This document shows positions 26,667 through 35,610 of a DNA stretch of 64,000 nucleotides, one piece after another. Source of the stretch: Teredinibacter turnerae T7901 (GTDB taxonomy: Bacteria > Pseudomonadota > Gammaproteobacteria > Pseudomonadales > Cellvibrionaceae); assembly GCF_000023025.1 (NCBI RefSeq), contig NC_012997.1, positions 1,906,764 to 1,970,763 of the forward strand. Direction: 5' to 3'. Both the position numbers and the translations under genes were made by a program. Under the pieces are notes generated by a model, which was not told the origin of the DNA, did no database searches, and saw nothing but the letters and a program-made list of their open reading frames with translations. Positions within the stretch are counted from its first letter, which is position 1. Each line of letters starts with the position of its first letter.

Positions 26667-27224
26667 ATGAAACACTTACTTGTTATGGCCATTGCGGCTC
26701 TTACTCTTCTTCTAAACGCTTGCGCAAACCGGGGTATTTCTACCGACTACCAAACGGACGTGGCGTTCAATGAATACCGGTCGTACGCGCTATTGCCGGT
26801 AGACCCCTCCGTTTATGCAAACCCCAAGGTCTCTGAAATCACGATAAAACGTATTGGGACAGTGCTGAAAAAGCAGCTATCAAACCGCTACTCCGAGGTG
26901 GACCCAAACAGCGCAGACTTTTTGGTGCGCTATTTTCTGGTGCTTGATGAGCGCATGAAAGTTGAAAGCTACAACGCTAATTTTGGTATTTACCGAAGTG
27001 GTTTTGCCTACGGCCACGCCTACGATACGCCTGATCTGCACAACACCTACTATCAGCAGGGCAGCATCATCGTTGATATTCTTGATGCCAAAAGTCAGGA
27101 AGTGGTGTGGCGCGGTTCGACAGAAGGCAAGGTGAAAGAAGGCCTGTCTCCTGAACAGCGCGAAGCGCGCGTAGCTGCCCAGTTGTCTGACCTGTTCGAG
27201 CATTTTCCGCCAAAAGCCAACTAG
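26667..27224 (+). CDS. DUF4136 family lipoprotein
   Basis: This 185-residue protein has a signal peptide and lipobox (LLLNACANR). The DUF4136 pattern is clear: TDVAFNEYRSYALLPVD near the start, ADFLVRYFLVLDE, then GSIIVDILDAKSQEVVWRG and a terminal helix. AAGGGG precedes the ATG. It is probably an outer-membrane or periplasmic lipoprotein made together with the preceding, related lipoprotein. Function not established. Confidence 0.82.
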   Translation: MKHLLVMAIAALTLLLNACANRGISTDYQTDVAFNEYRSYALLPVDPSVYANPKVSEITIKRIGTVLKKQLSNRYSEVDPNSADFLVRYFLVLDERMKVESYNANFGIYRSGFAYGHAYDTPDLHNTYYQQGSIIVDILDAKSQEVVWRGSTEGKVKEGLSPEQREARVAAQLSDLFEHFPPKAN

Positions 27225-27306
27225 GTCAGCTAGCTTTTGCCAGTGGATGTGGCGGAAATGGCAATTGCGTGAAAAACGGGGGTCGGCAATATTTTAGACC
27301 GTGCCA

Positions 27307-27335
27307 TTGTTAGTGTCGTATAAGACGCATATAAG
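27307..27335 (+). promoter_or_regulatory. Promoter before the acyl-CoA dehydrogenase gene
   Basis: TTGTTA (27307-27312) and TATAAG (27330-27335) are separated by 17 bases, 4 and 5 matches to consensus. The predicted start gives a leader of about 25 bases. Good spacing, moderate sequence. Confidence 0.5.
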
Positions 27336-27367
27336 GCATCCAGTTAATCCACGCAAAGGGAGCGAAT

Positions 27368-29152
<1,785 letters not shown>

Positions 29153-29169
29153 TCAATAATCCGGTTCAG

Positions 29170-29193
29170 AGCCCGTCAACGACGGGCTTTTTT
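29170..29193 (+). terminator. Intrinsic terminator after the acyl-CoA dehydrogenase gene
   Basis: AGCCCGTC (29170-29177) pairs with GACGGGCT (29181-29188) around AAC, followed by a run of six T. It lies 17 bases after the stop codon. Confidence 0.92.
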
Positions 29194-29378
29194 GTATCTA
29201 GAGGTGATAATCGACGAACGTTCAATTTGCTTCAGTGCCGGCTTGCTGAGAGTAGGGGGCAGTGTGCAAAAACACGGTTGCACCCGCATGCGAATTGGCA
29301 AATACTCTTATATAAACGCCATCGGCGTATGCCTTTCGGTGCTTGTAAGTCGCTAAAATCATTAAAAAGGTGGTTGCT

Positions 29379-30992
29379 TTGATTCCTCGTTATAAAAACG
29401 TATTAGAAATACTGGATCACGCGTTCACCAGTTACGGTCCCAGCCCGGCCTATAGCTGTCTCGGGCAAACGATGACCTATGCTCAACTGGACGAATTAAG
29501 CCTGCGCGCCGCGCGTTATTTTCGCAATGTTCTGGGGTTGCAGGAAGGCGACCGCATTGCGATCCAATTACCTAATTTACTGCAATACCCTGTGGTGCTC
29601 TACGGTGCGTTTCGCGCGGGCCTGGTAGTGGTTAATATTAATCCGCTTTATACACCTCGCGAAATTAAGCACCAGTTGGTCGACAGTGGGTCGCGAGCGT
29701 TGGTTGTGCTATCCAATATCGCGCACAACGCCGCAGAAATTATTCGCGAAACGGCAGTCGAAGCTGTGATTGTGACCGACATTGGAGATTGTCATGGGTT
29801 CGTGAAGCGCACTCTGATGAATTTTGTGGTGAAGCACGTAAAGAAAATGGTACCTCCTTTTCACTTTCCCAGCGCTATTTCGTTTGACGATATTGTGGCT
29901 AGTCATGGCGAGGCTTTTCCAAAAGTTGTTCCAGATCCTGAAACCCTGTTAATACTGCAATACACAGGCGGGACCACCGGGCTTGCCAAGGGAGCCATGC
30001 TGAGCCATCGCAACATGGCGGAAAACGTATGGCAAATGGTGTCGTTTATCCCGGAAGCGTTCGACGAGAGTAAAGAAATTTACGTGTGTTGCCTGCCGCT
30101 CTACCATATATACGCACTCAACCTGCACGGTCTTTGCGCGTTCTCGACGGGCGGGCACAATGTACTAATCCCTAATCCACGGGATCTGGCGTCTATGGTA
30201 AAAGCATTGAAGCCGTACAAATTTACTGTTTTTGTGGGTATCAATACGCTGTATACCGCTCTGTGCAGATATGAACCTTTTAAATCTTTAGACTTTTCTG
30301 CGCTGGATGTATCTTCAGCCGGCGGTATGGCGTTGAATGAGGCCGCGGCTTCCTGTTGGGAAAAAATGACTGGTTGCGAAGTTTGCGAAGGATACGGTCT
30401 CACAGAAACATCACCTGTGGTTGCAGGGAACCGGCCTGGTCATATCCGTCAGGGATACGTGGGCTCGGCTTTACCTGAAACAGAGGTTAAATTGATAGAC
30501 GAAAACGGCAACATCGTGGTCGATCAAGCGGGTGAATTATGCGTGCGCGGGCCTCAGGTCATGCAAGGTTATTGGCATCGGGAGGATGAAACATTAAATG
30601 TGCTGGACAAGGACGGCTGGCTAAAAACCGGTGACATAGCGGAGATTTCCGAAGACGGTTTTATCAAAATCGTCGATCGTAAAAAAGATATGATTCTGGT
30701 GTCCGGGTTTAATGTCTACCCGAATGAAATTGAAGACATGGTGACACAGTTGCCGGAAGTTCTCGAGGCGGCTGCCATTGGCGTGCCGAACGAAAAGTGC
30801 GGAGAGGTGGTAAAACTGTTTGTGGTTGCTGCCGACGAGACTCTCTCAAAGCAGCAGATTGTGGATTTTTGTCGGAAAAATCTCACTGCGTATAAGGTGC
30901 CGAAGGAAATAGAATTTCGCGAATCCTTGCCGAAGTCTAATGTTGGCAAGATTCTGCGCAAAGATTTACGCAGTACAGAACACAACAATTAA
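29379..30992 (+). CDS. fadD: Long-chain acyl-CoA synthetase (FadD type)
   Basis: This AMP-forming acyl-CoA ligase activates fatty acids with ATP and CoA. The P-loop is YTGGTTGLAKGAMLSHRN; further motifs are GYGLTETSP, DGWLKTGDIAEI, DRKKDMILVSGFNVYPNEIE, and a C-terminal catalytic Lys in SNVGKILRKDLR. I place the start at TTG 29379 (537 residues) because AAAAAGGTGG lies just upstream; the GTG at 29370 sits inside that ribosome site. It precedes a stomatin-like gene by 15 bases, so an operon is likely. Confidence 0.93.
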   Translation: MIPRYKNVLEILDHAFTSYGPSPAYSCLGQTMTYAQLDELSLRAARYFRNVLGLQEGDRIAIQLPNLLQYPVVLYGAFRAGLVVVNINPLYTPREIKHQLVDSGSRALVVLSNIAHNAAEIIRETAVEAVIVTDIGDCHGFVKRTLMNFVVKHVKKMVPPFHFPSAISFDDIVASHGEAFPKVVPDPETLLILQYTGGTTGLAKGAMLSHRNMAENVWQMVSFIPEAFDESKEIYVCCLPLYHIYALNLHGLCAFSTGGHNVLIPNPRDLASMVKALKPYKFTVFVGINTLYTALCRYEPFKSLDFSALDVSSAGGMALNEAAASCWEKMTGCEVCEGYGLTETSPVVAGNRPGHIRQGYVGSALPETEVKLIDENGNIVVDQAGELCVRGPQVMQGYWHREDETLNVLDKDGWLKTGDIAEISEDGFIKIVDRKKDMILVSGFNVYPNEIEDMVTQLPEVLEAAAIGVPNEKCGEVVKLFVVAADETLSKQQIVDFCRKNLTAYKVPKEIEFRESLPKSNVGKILRKDLRSTEHNN

Positions 30993-31007
30993 AAAAGGGG
31001 AAGTTTC

Positions 31008-31928
31008 GTGTTTGATCAAAATATTGCAGCGCTTATTTTTATTGCGCTTGTTGCCGTTATTATCTATCGGGCCTGGCATTCGGTGCCCCAGGGACAGCAG
31101 TGGACTGTTGAGCGCTGGGGCCGCTTTACGCGGGTGTTAAAACCTGGATTCAATTTGATTGTGCCCTTCGTCGATAAAATTGGTCGTCGCCAGATTGTCA
31201 TGGAGCAGGTACTGGATGTGGAGCCACAGGAAGTTATTAGTGCAGACAACGCGATGGTAACAACCGATGCGGTGTGTTTCTTTCAGGTAATTGATCCAAT
31301 CAAAGCGTCATACGAGGTTAACGATCTGCCAAGGGCGATGCAAAACCTGGTGATGACCAATATCCGTGCGGTACTTGGCTCAATGGAATTGGATGCAATG
31401 TTGTCCAATCGCGATGTTATCAACACCGCTTTGCTGACAAAAGTGGACGAGGCAACCAACCCCTGGGGTGTTAAAGTCACGCGTATTGAGATTCGCGATA
31501 TTACACCGCCGCGAGATTTGGTTGATGCCATGGCGAACCAGATGAAAGCCGAGCGTGAGAAGCGCGCGCAAATACTGCGAGCCGAAGGTGAAAGAGAATC
31601 TGCGATTAAAGTCGCAGAGGGTCAGAAGAGAGCGCAGATTCTGGATGCCGAAGGTATGCGAGAGGCCGCATTTTTGGAGGCTGAAGCCCGCGAACGGGAA
31701 GCCGAAGCAGAGGCGAAAGCCACGGCTTTGGTGAGTGAGGCGATTGCAAACGGTAACCCACAGGCAATTAATTATTTTGTTGCCCAAAAGTACGTCGATG
31801 CTCTTGGTCAGCTAGCAGCTTCTCAAAACAGCAAAGTTGTATTGATGCCATTGGAGGCAAGCGACGTAATTGGCTCCATTGCCGGGATTAAAGAACTGGT
31901 CGAGTCCGCCAAATCTCCTGCAGTATAA
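31008..31928 (+). CDS. qmcA: SPFH/Band 7 stomatin-like membrane protein (QmcA type)
   Basis: This 306-residue protein has an N-terminal membrane anchor (IAALIFIALVAVIIYRAW), an SPFH domain (about 25-190, with GFNLIVPFVDKIGRRQIVMEQ) and an Ala/Glu-rich coiled coil (about 200-255) that supports oligomers. Stomatin-like proteins organise membrane microdomains and often work with NfeD, whose gene follows after 16 bases. AAGGGGAAG precedes the GTG start. It is probably co-transcribed with fadD before it. Confidence 0.9.
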   Translation: MFDQNIAALIFIALVAVIIYRAWHSVPQGQQWTVERWGRFTRVLKPGFNLIVPFVDKIGRRQIVMEQVLDVEPQEVISADNAMVTTDAVCFFQVIDPIKASYEVNDLPRAMQNLVMTNIRAVLGSMELDAMLSNRDVINTALLTKVDEATNPWGVKVTRIEIRDITPPRDLVDAMANQMKAEREKRAQILRAEGERESAIKVAEGQKRAQILDAEGMREAAFLEAEAREREAEAEAKATALVSEAIANGNPQAINYFVAQKYVDALGQLAASQNSKVVLMPLEASDVIGSIAGIKELVESAKSPAV

Positions 31929-31944
31929 CCGGGTTTAATAGCGA

Positions 31945-32391
31945 ATGAATTTGAGCATACTTTCTGGGCCCTGGTTCTGGGTCGCATTGGGGCTGGCGCT
32001 GCTGGCTCTGGAACTGCTGGGTGCTGGCGGCTTTTTGTTGGCTATTGGCGTGGCGTCGCTGATTGTTGCGATGATCACTTTTTTTGTGCCCATGGGCTGG
32101 GTCGTGGAATTTGCTGTATTTGGTGTACTTTCGGTGATCTGCACCTTCGTTTACTGGCGGTATTTAAAGCCCAACAGTACGGAATCGGAAGATCCACTGC
32201 TGAATAACCGTGTTGCCAGGCTCGTGGGCAGCCGTGCCGTTTTAATCGCGCCGGTAGTGGCTGGACAGGGGCGAGTACAAATTCACGACGCCTTATGGAC
32301 AGTTGAATGTGATGAACCTTTACCACAGGGAGCGCTTGTGGAAATTACCGGGTATCACGGCTCAACACTGACAGCCCAGCCGGTTTCCTAA
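31945..32391 (+). CDS. NfeD-like membrane protein
   Basis: This 148-residue protein has two to three N-terminal membrane helices (WFWVALGLALLALELLGAGG and the next hydrophobic block) and a C-terminal OB-fold of about 65 residues (VARLVGSRAVLIAPV to VEITGYHGSTL). It is the short NfeD form, lacking the protease domain of long NfeD. It pairs with the preceding SPFH gene, as is common. The partnership is thought to form or stabilise membrane rafts. Confidence 0.9.
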   Translation: MNLSILSGPWFWVALGLALLALELLGAGGFLLAIGVASLIVAMITFFVPMGWVVEFAVFGVLSVICTFVYWRYLKPNSTESEDPLLNNRVARLVGSRAVLIAPVVAGQGRVQIHDALWTVECDEPLPQGALVEITGYHGSTLTAQPVS

Positions 32392-32467
32392 CAATGAAAT
32401 CTCCCGCTTTAGCCATGGAACTCCAACAAATCGGAATATTGTCCTCGCAGCCTGCCAGAGGCACGGT

Positions 32468-33613
32468 ATGTCCACAAATGCATTGATCCTTTCCGGCGGT
32501 GGCGCGCGGGCGGCCTATCAGGTGGGGGTGCTGCAGGCGGTAGGCGAAATCATGCCTGCCATGCGCAACCCATTCCCCATTATCTGCGGTACCTCTGCCG
32601 GTGCCATCAACGCTGCGGCAATTGCCGCGCATCGCGGTGGGTTCCACCAGGCGGCAGAAGATCTTGCGCAAAGCTGGCTTTCGCTGGAAATAAACAATGT
32701 GTTTCGATCTGGATGGTGGCCACTGACTGCAGGCGGGTTAAAAATTGTTGCTTCGCTGTTCAACGAAGGCATAAGTCGCGGGCGCCCCTTGGCGCTACTA
32801 GACAATCGGCCGCTGCGTGCCTTTTTGGAGTCGACAATCCCTTTTGACAACATTGGAAAGCGCGTTTCGGAAGGCGAGCTCAGAGCACTGTCGATTACCG
32901 CACTGGGTTACCAATCGGGCGAATCAGTCAGCTTTTTTCAGGGACAGCCCGAGCTGCGGGGATGGCGACGATTTCGCCGGGTGGGCACGCCGCAAACGAT
33001 TACCGTTGATCATTTAATGGCGTCATCCGCTATTCCCACGGTTTTTCCGACCGTACCGCTGAGCCAGGAACATTTTGGCGATGGCGCTATGCGCCAGATG
33101 GCCCCGATCAGCTCGGCCTTGCATTTAGGTGCGAACAGGGTATTTATTGTAGGGGTGAGCAGTAACCGCAACCCGGCGCATTGGGGGCAGCGTAAAAAAG
33201 TGCGCTCGAAGCACTCGCCGTCGTTGGCCCAAATCGTGGGCCAAATGTTTAACAGCGCGTTTATTGATGCGCTCGAAGGTGATATCGAGCACTTGGTCAG
33301 AGTCAATCATCTGCTGGATTTGCTTGGGGACAAACGCTGTGAAAAAACAGACTACTTACGACCAGTTGAAACGCTGATTATTTCCCCCAGTAAAGAGCTT
33401 GATAAAATCGCAGGGCGAAAAATTCGCCGGTTGCCAAACAGCCTTCGGTTTTTTATGCGTGCAATAGGCGCAACCGCTCATGCGGGTGGTTCTGCGGCAG
33501 CAAGCTATCTGTTATTCTGCCATGAATATGTCCGTGAGCTCATGGAGCTTGGCTATCAAGATGCCATGTGGGAGCGTGCGGCTATTGAAGATTTTTTCAA
33601 AGCGGATCTTTAG
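32468..33613 (+). CDS. Patatin-like phospholipase
   Basis: This 381-residue protein shows the patatin plan: the oxyanion-hole glycine-rich loop LSGGGARAAYQVG, the nucleophile elbow GTSAGAINA (Ser of the Ser-Asp dyad), and the Asp in FGDGAMRQMAP. Patatins hydrolyse acyl ester bonds of phospholipids or lipids. It starts 76 bases after nfeD and follows the fadD-SPFH genes, suggesting turnover of membrane lipids whose acyl chains FadD would activate. No signal peptide is visible, so it probably works in the cytoplasm. Confidence 0.9.
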   Translation: MSTNALILSGGGARAAYQVGVLQAVGEIMPAMRNPFPIICGTSAGAINAAAIAAHRGGFHQAAEDLAQSWLSLEINNVFRSGWWPLTAGGLKIVASLFNEGISRGRPLALLDNRPLRAFLESTIPFDNIGKRVSEGELRALSITALGYQSGESVSFFQGQPELRGWRRFRRVGTPQTITVDHLMASSAIPTVFPTVPLSQEHFGDGAMRQMAPISSALHLGANRVFIVGVSSNRNPAHWGQRKKVRSKHSPSLAQIVGQMFNSAFIDALEGDIEHLVRVNHLLDLLGDKRCEKTDYLRPVETLIISPSKELDKIAGRKIRRLPNSLRFFMRAIGATAHAGGSAAASYLLFCHEYVRELMELGYQDAMWERAAIEDFFKADL

Positions 33614-33656
33614 CAACAGCTGAGATCTTATTTCCTTCCTTTGTGGTTTCTTATCT

Positions 33657-34541
33657 GTGCTTCACTCCTCCTCGCAAAAATTGCCGGTCGCTGTGTTACT
33701 GGCGGCGTCGATTATTTGGGGCCTTAGTTGGCTACCGCTAAAGTTTATTCACCAGCAGGGTATTGATGGGGTGCCGTTGGTGCTTGTCAGCCACAGTCTG
33801 ATGGCGTTACTTGTGTTGATTGCCAAGCCCTCCTGGTCACAGCTGTACGCTTATCGTGGATGGCTTTTGGGTATCGGCATTGCAGGCGGGGTGGCAATAA
33901 CCAGTTTTACCTACGCGTTGATGCACGGTGATGTTATTCGCGTGATGGTGCTGTTCTATCTCGTGCCTGTCTGGGGTGTGCTGGGCGGCTGGATCTTTCT
34001 GCGGGAGCACACGGGTGCTCTCCGTTGGTTGGGCGTACTCTTGGCCCTGGGGGGAGCTTATTTAATTCTCGGCGGCAGCGCTATTTTTACTCAGTCTCCA
34101 TCGTGGATCGATATGATTGCATTGCTCGCCGGCATAGCGTTTGCTGCCAATAACCTGTTGTTCCGCGGTGTCGACAAAGTTGGGCTGGCGACTAAGTTGA
34201 GTGCCATGTTTGTTGGCTGTGCGCTGCTGGCACTAGTGCTATTAGTGCTGGGTGTTCAACAGTTTCCAACCGATGTAGGCTACCTGCCATGGGGCTGGGT
34301 CATCTTGTATAGCGTGACGTTTTTATTGGCAGCTAATATTGGTTCCCAATGGAGCGTCAGCCTTTTGGAAGCAGGTAAATCCTCGGTAATCATGATCATG
34401 GAATTGGTCGCGGCAGTGGTATCAGCGATGTTCGTGGCTGGAGAATCCCTGGCGCCTCTAGAGTGGGTGGGATGTGTACTTATTGTGAGTGCTGCGCTAC
34501 TGGAAGCCTATCGACCGCCCGCCGCTTTGGCACCTATGTGA
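33657..34541 (+). CDS. DMT superfamily transporter (EamA type)
   Basis: This 294-residue protein has about ten membrane helices in two EamA repeats. The first repeat includes LPLKFIHQQGIDGVPLVLVS and the second NNLLFRGVDKVGLATKLSA; each ends in a Gly/Leu-rich helix. The start is a GTG at 33657. Members export amino acids, nucleosides or other metabolites; the substrate here is unknown. It follows the patatin gene by 43 bases and may be part of the same unit. Confidence 0.88.
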   Translation: MLHSSSQKLPVAVLLAASIIWGLSWLPLKFIHQQGIDGVPLVLVSHSLMALLVLIAKPSWSQLYAYRGWLLGIGIAGGVAITSFTYALMHGDVIRVMVLFYLVPVWGVLGGWIFLREHTGALRWLGVLLALGGAYLILGGSAIFTQSPSWIDMIALLAGIAFAANNLLFRGVDKVGLATKLSAMFVGCALLALVLLVLGVQQFPTDVGYLPWGWVILYSVTFLLAANIGSQWSVSLLEAGKSSVIMIMELVAAVVSAMFVAGESLAPLEWVGCVLIVSAALLEAYRPPAALAPM

Positions 34542-34633
34542 TTATTTCACAGTGAGCCGGTGTTTTCCCCGCTGAGGTTCGTCACGAGGGTTATTACTAT
34601 TTCCCCATCGTAAAGTGCTTTTGGGGAAGCGAA

Positions 34634-34915
34634 ATGAATCTGGAAGGGCGTGTAGTTTTATTGAACCGGGAAATGGGCTTGGCGGTTGTTGATCTGGGAA
34701 TGGATCGTGCGCTGGTCGTGCAGTTCGATGAAGACGCAATATTGTACCAAGGTGATCTACTTGGGCGTCTTGGCTATGGGTACCGAGCCATGCAATGTTT
34801 GAATCGCACCAAGCAACAGCCACTTAGCCTTCTGGTTTTAAGCGGCGCTATGCCGATGAATGTAGCTGTGATGGTTGCCTCGAGGAGCCACCAGTTTGCA
34901 CCGAAGGTCGCCTGA
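34634..34915 (+). CDS. Hypothetical small protein, 93 residues
   Basis: I do not recognise this protein. TTGGGGAAG lies at good distance before the ATG, and a strong terminator follows 31 bases after the stop, which supports it as a real gene. The first 50 residues alternate hydrophobic and polar residues (VVLLNREMGLAVVDLGMDRALV) as in a small beta-barrel. The last 25 are more hydrophobic. No signal peptide. It could be a small nucleotide- or RNA-binding fold, but this is only a guess. Confidence 0.6.
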   Translation: MNLEGRVVLLNREMGLAVVDLGMDRALVVQFDEDAILYQGDLLGRLGYGYRAMQCLNRTKQQPLSLLVLSGAMPMNVAVMVASRSHQFAPKVA

Positions 34916-34946
34916 CACATTTTTGAAGTTACTATTTAAAATTAAT

Positions 34947-34975
34947 AAAAAGCGCGCTGTTGAGCGCGCTTTTTT
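34947..34975. terminator. Bidirectional terminator
   Basis: AGCGCGCT (34951-34958) and AGCGCGCT (34963-34970) form a stem with loop GTTG. It is flanked by an A-run on the left and a T-run on the right, so it serves both the plus-strand gene ending at 34915 and the minus-strand gene ending at 34979. Confidence 0.92.
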
Positions 34976-34978
34976 ATT

Positions 34979-35263
34979 TCAGGAATGCTTAGCCTCATTT
35001 TCTGCTGCTTTAAGCACGATGTAGGTGTAGAGTTCCATAACCTTGCTGATCAATGGCTGGTACTCGGGGTGTCTGTCATAAATGGGTTTTACACCATTGG
35101 TGTCCTCTATGACGGCAGCCAGGAATTCCATATCAAAATCATTCAGTACTTCTCCGGCGTCGACTTTCTTCTGTAATTGCAAAGCGTGGGGAAGACGTTG
35201 TTTGTTGAGACGTTCCAAGAGGACTTCGATAAGTCCTGTATCTGATATTGCTGGATTGTTCAT
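34979..35263 (-). CDS. Hypothetical protein, 94 residues
   Basis: I do not recognise this protein. It is all-alpha in appearance, with a highly charged, acidic helix-rich sequence (LLERLNKQRLPHALQLQKK, DFDMEFLAAVIEDTNG). No signal peptide or membrane helix. I start it at 35263 (MNNPAIS) because GGTGAGA precedes that ATG; a GTG at 35275 would overlap the ribosome site. It shares a strong terminator with the opposite gene, so it is probably expressed alone. Confidence 0.65.
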   Translation of the reverse strand: MNNPAISDTGLIEVLLERLNKQRLPHALQLQKKVDAGEVLNDFDMEFLAAVIEDTNGVKPIYDRHPEYQPLISKVMELYTYIVLKAAENEAKHS

Positions 35264-35557
35264 TGTTTTTCTCACCGCTACTGATACTGCATAAGTTCCG
35301 GTAAAGCCGCGACTCCTACAAGGCGCGTTGCCGGCAGGGTGCCCTGCAGATAATTTTCCCTAGTGGGTTAACGACGGAATGAAGGCTTCCTGTTGCGGGT
35401 TCGCCTATCGTTAAATCCAATTTACCTGAATATCGGATTACATATTTCCGATTTGCATATCCATATCTACTGCAAAAAACCCTTTGGAATTTCTAATGTA
35501 GACTTTCGCGAACATTTTAGCTTGATTTACGTCAGTAGACCGGGAAATGTAGTCCAT
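35264..35557. other. Intergenic region, AT-rich, no gene seen
   Basis: This stretch lies between two minus-strand genes and should contain the promoter of the left one. It is AT-rich in the middle. A short inverted repeat, ATCGGA (35432-35437) and TCCGAT (35447-35452), may be a regulator site. A plus-strand frame at 35393-35596 runs into the acnB terminator and is not credible. Confidence 0.4.
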
Positions 35558-35587
35558 AAAAAAAGCCCCGGGCTCTGCCGGGGCTTT
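35558..35587 (-). terminator. Intrinsic terminator of acnB
   Basis: AAAGCCCCGG (35562-35571) and CCGGGGCTTT (35578-35587) pair around a 6-base loop. On the minus strand the stem ends in a run of seven T. It lies 23 bases beyond the acnB stop. Confidence 0.93.
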
Positions 35588-35610
35588 GCATTTTAGCGAG
35601 GTTGCTGCGC

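Noticed and set aside
35393-35596. 67-codon plus-strand frame before acnB
   Set aside because: Crosses the acnB terminator and lies in AT-rich spacer sequence.
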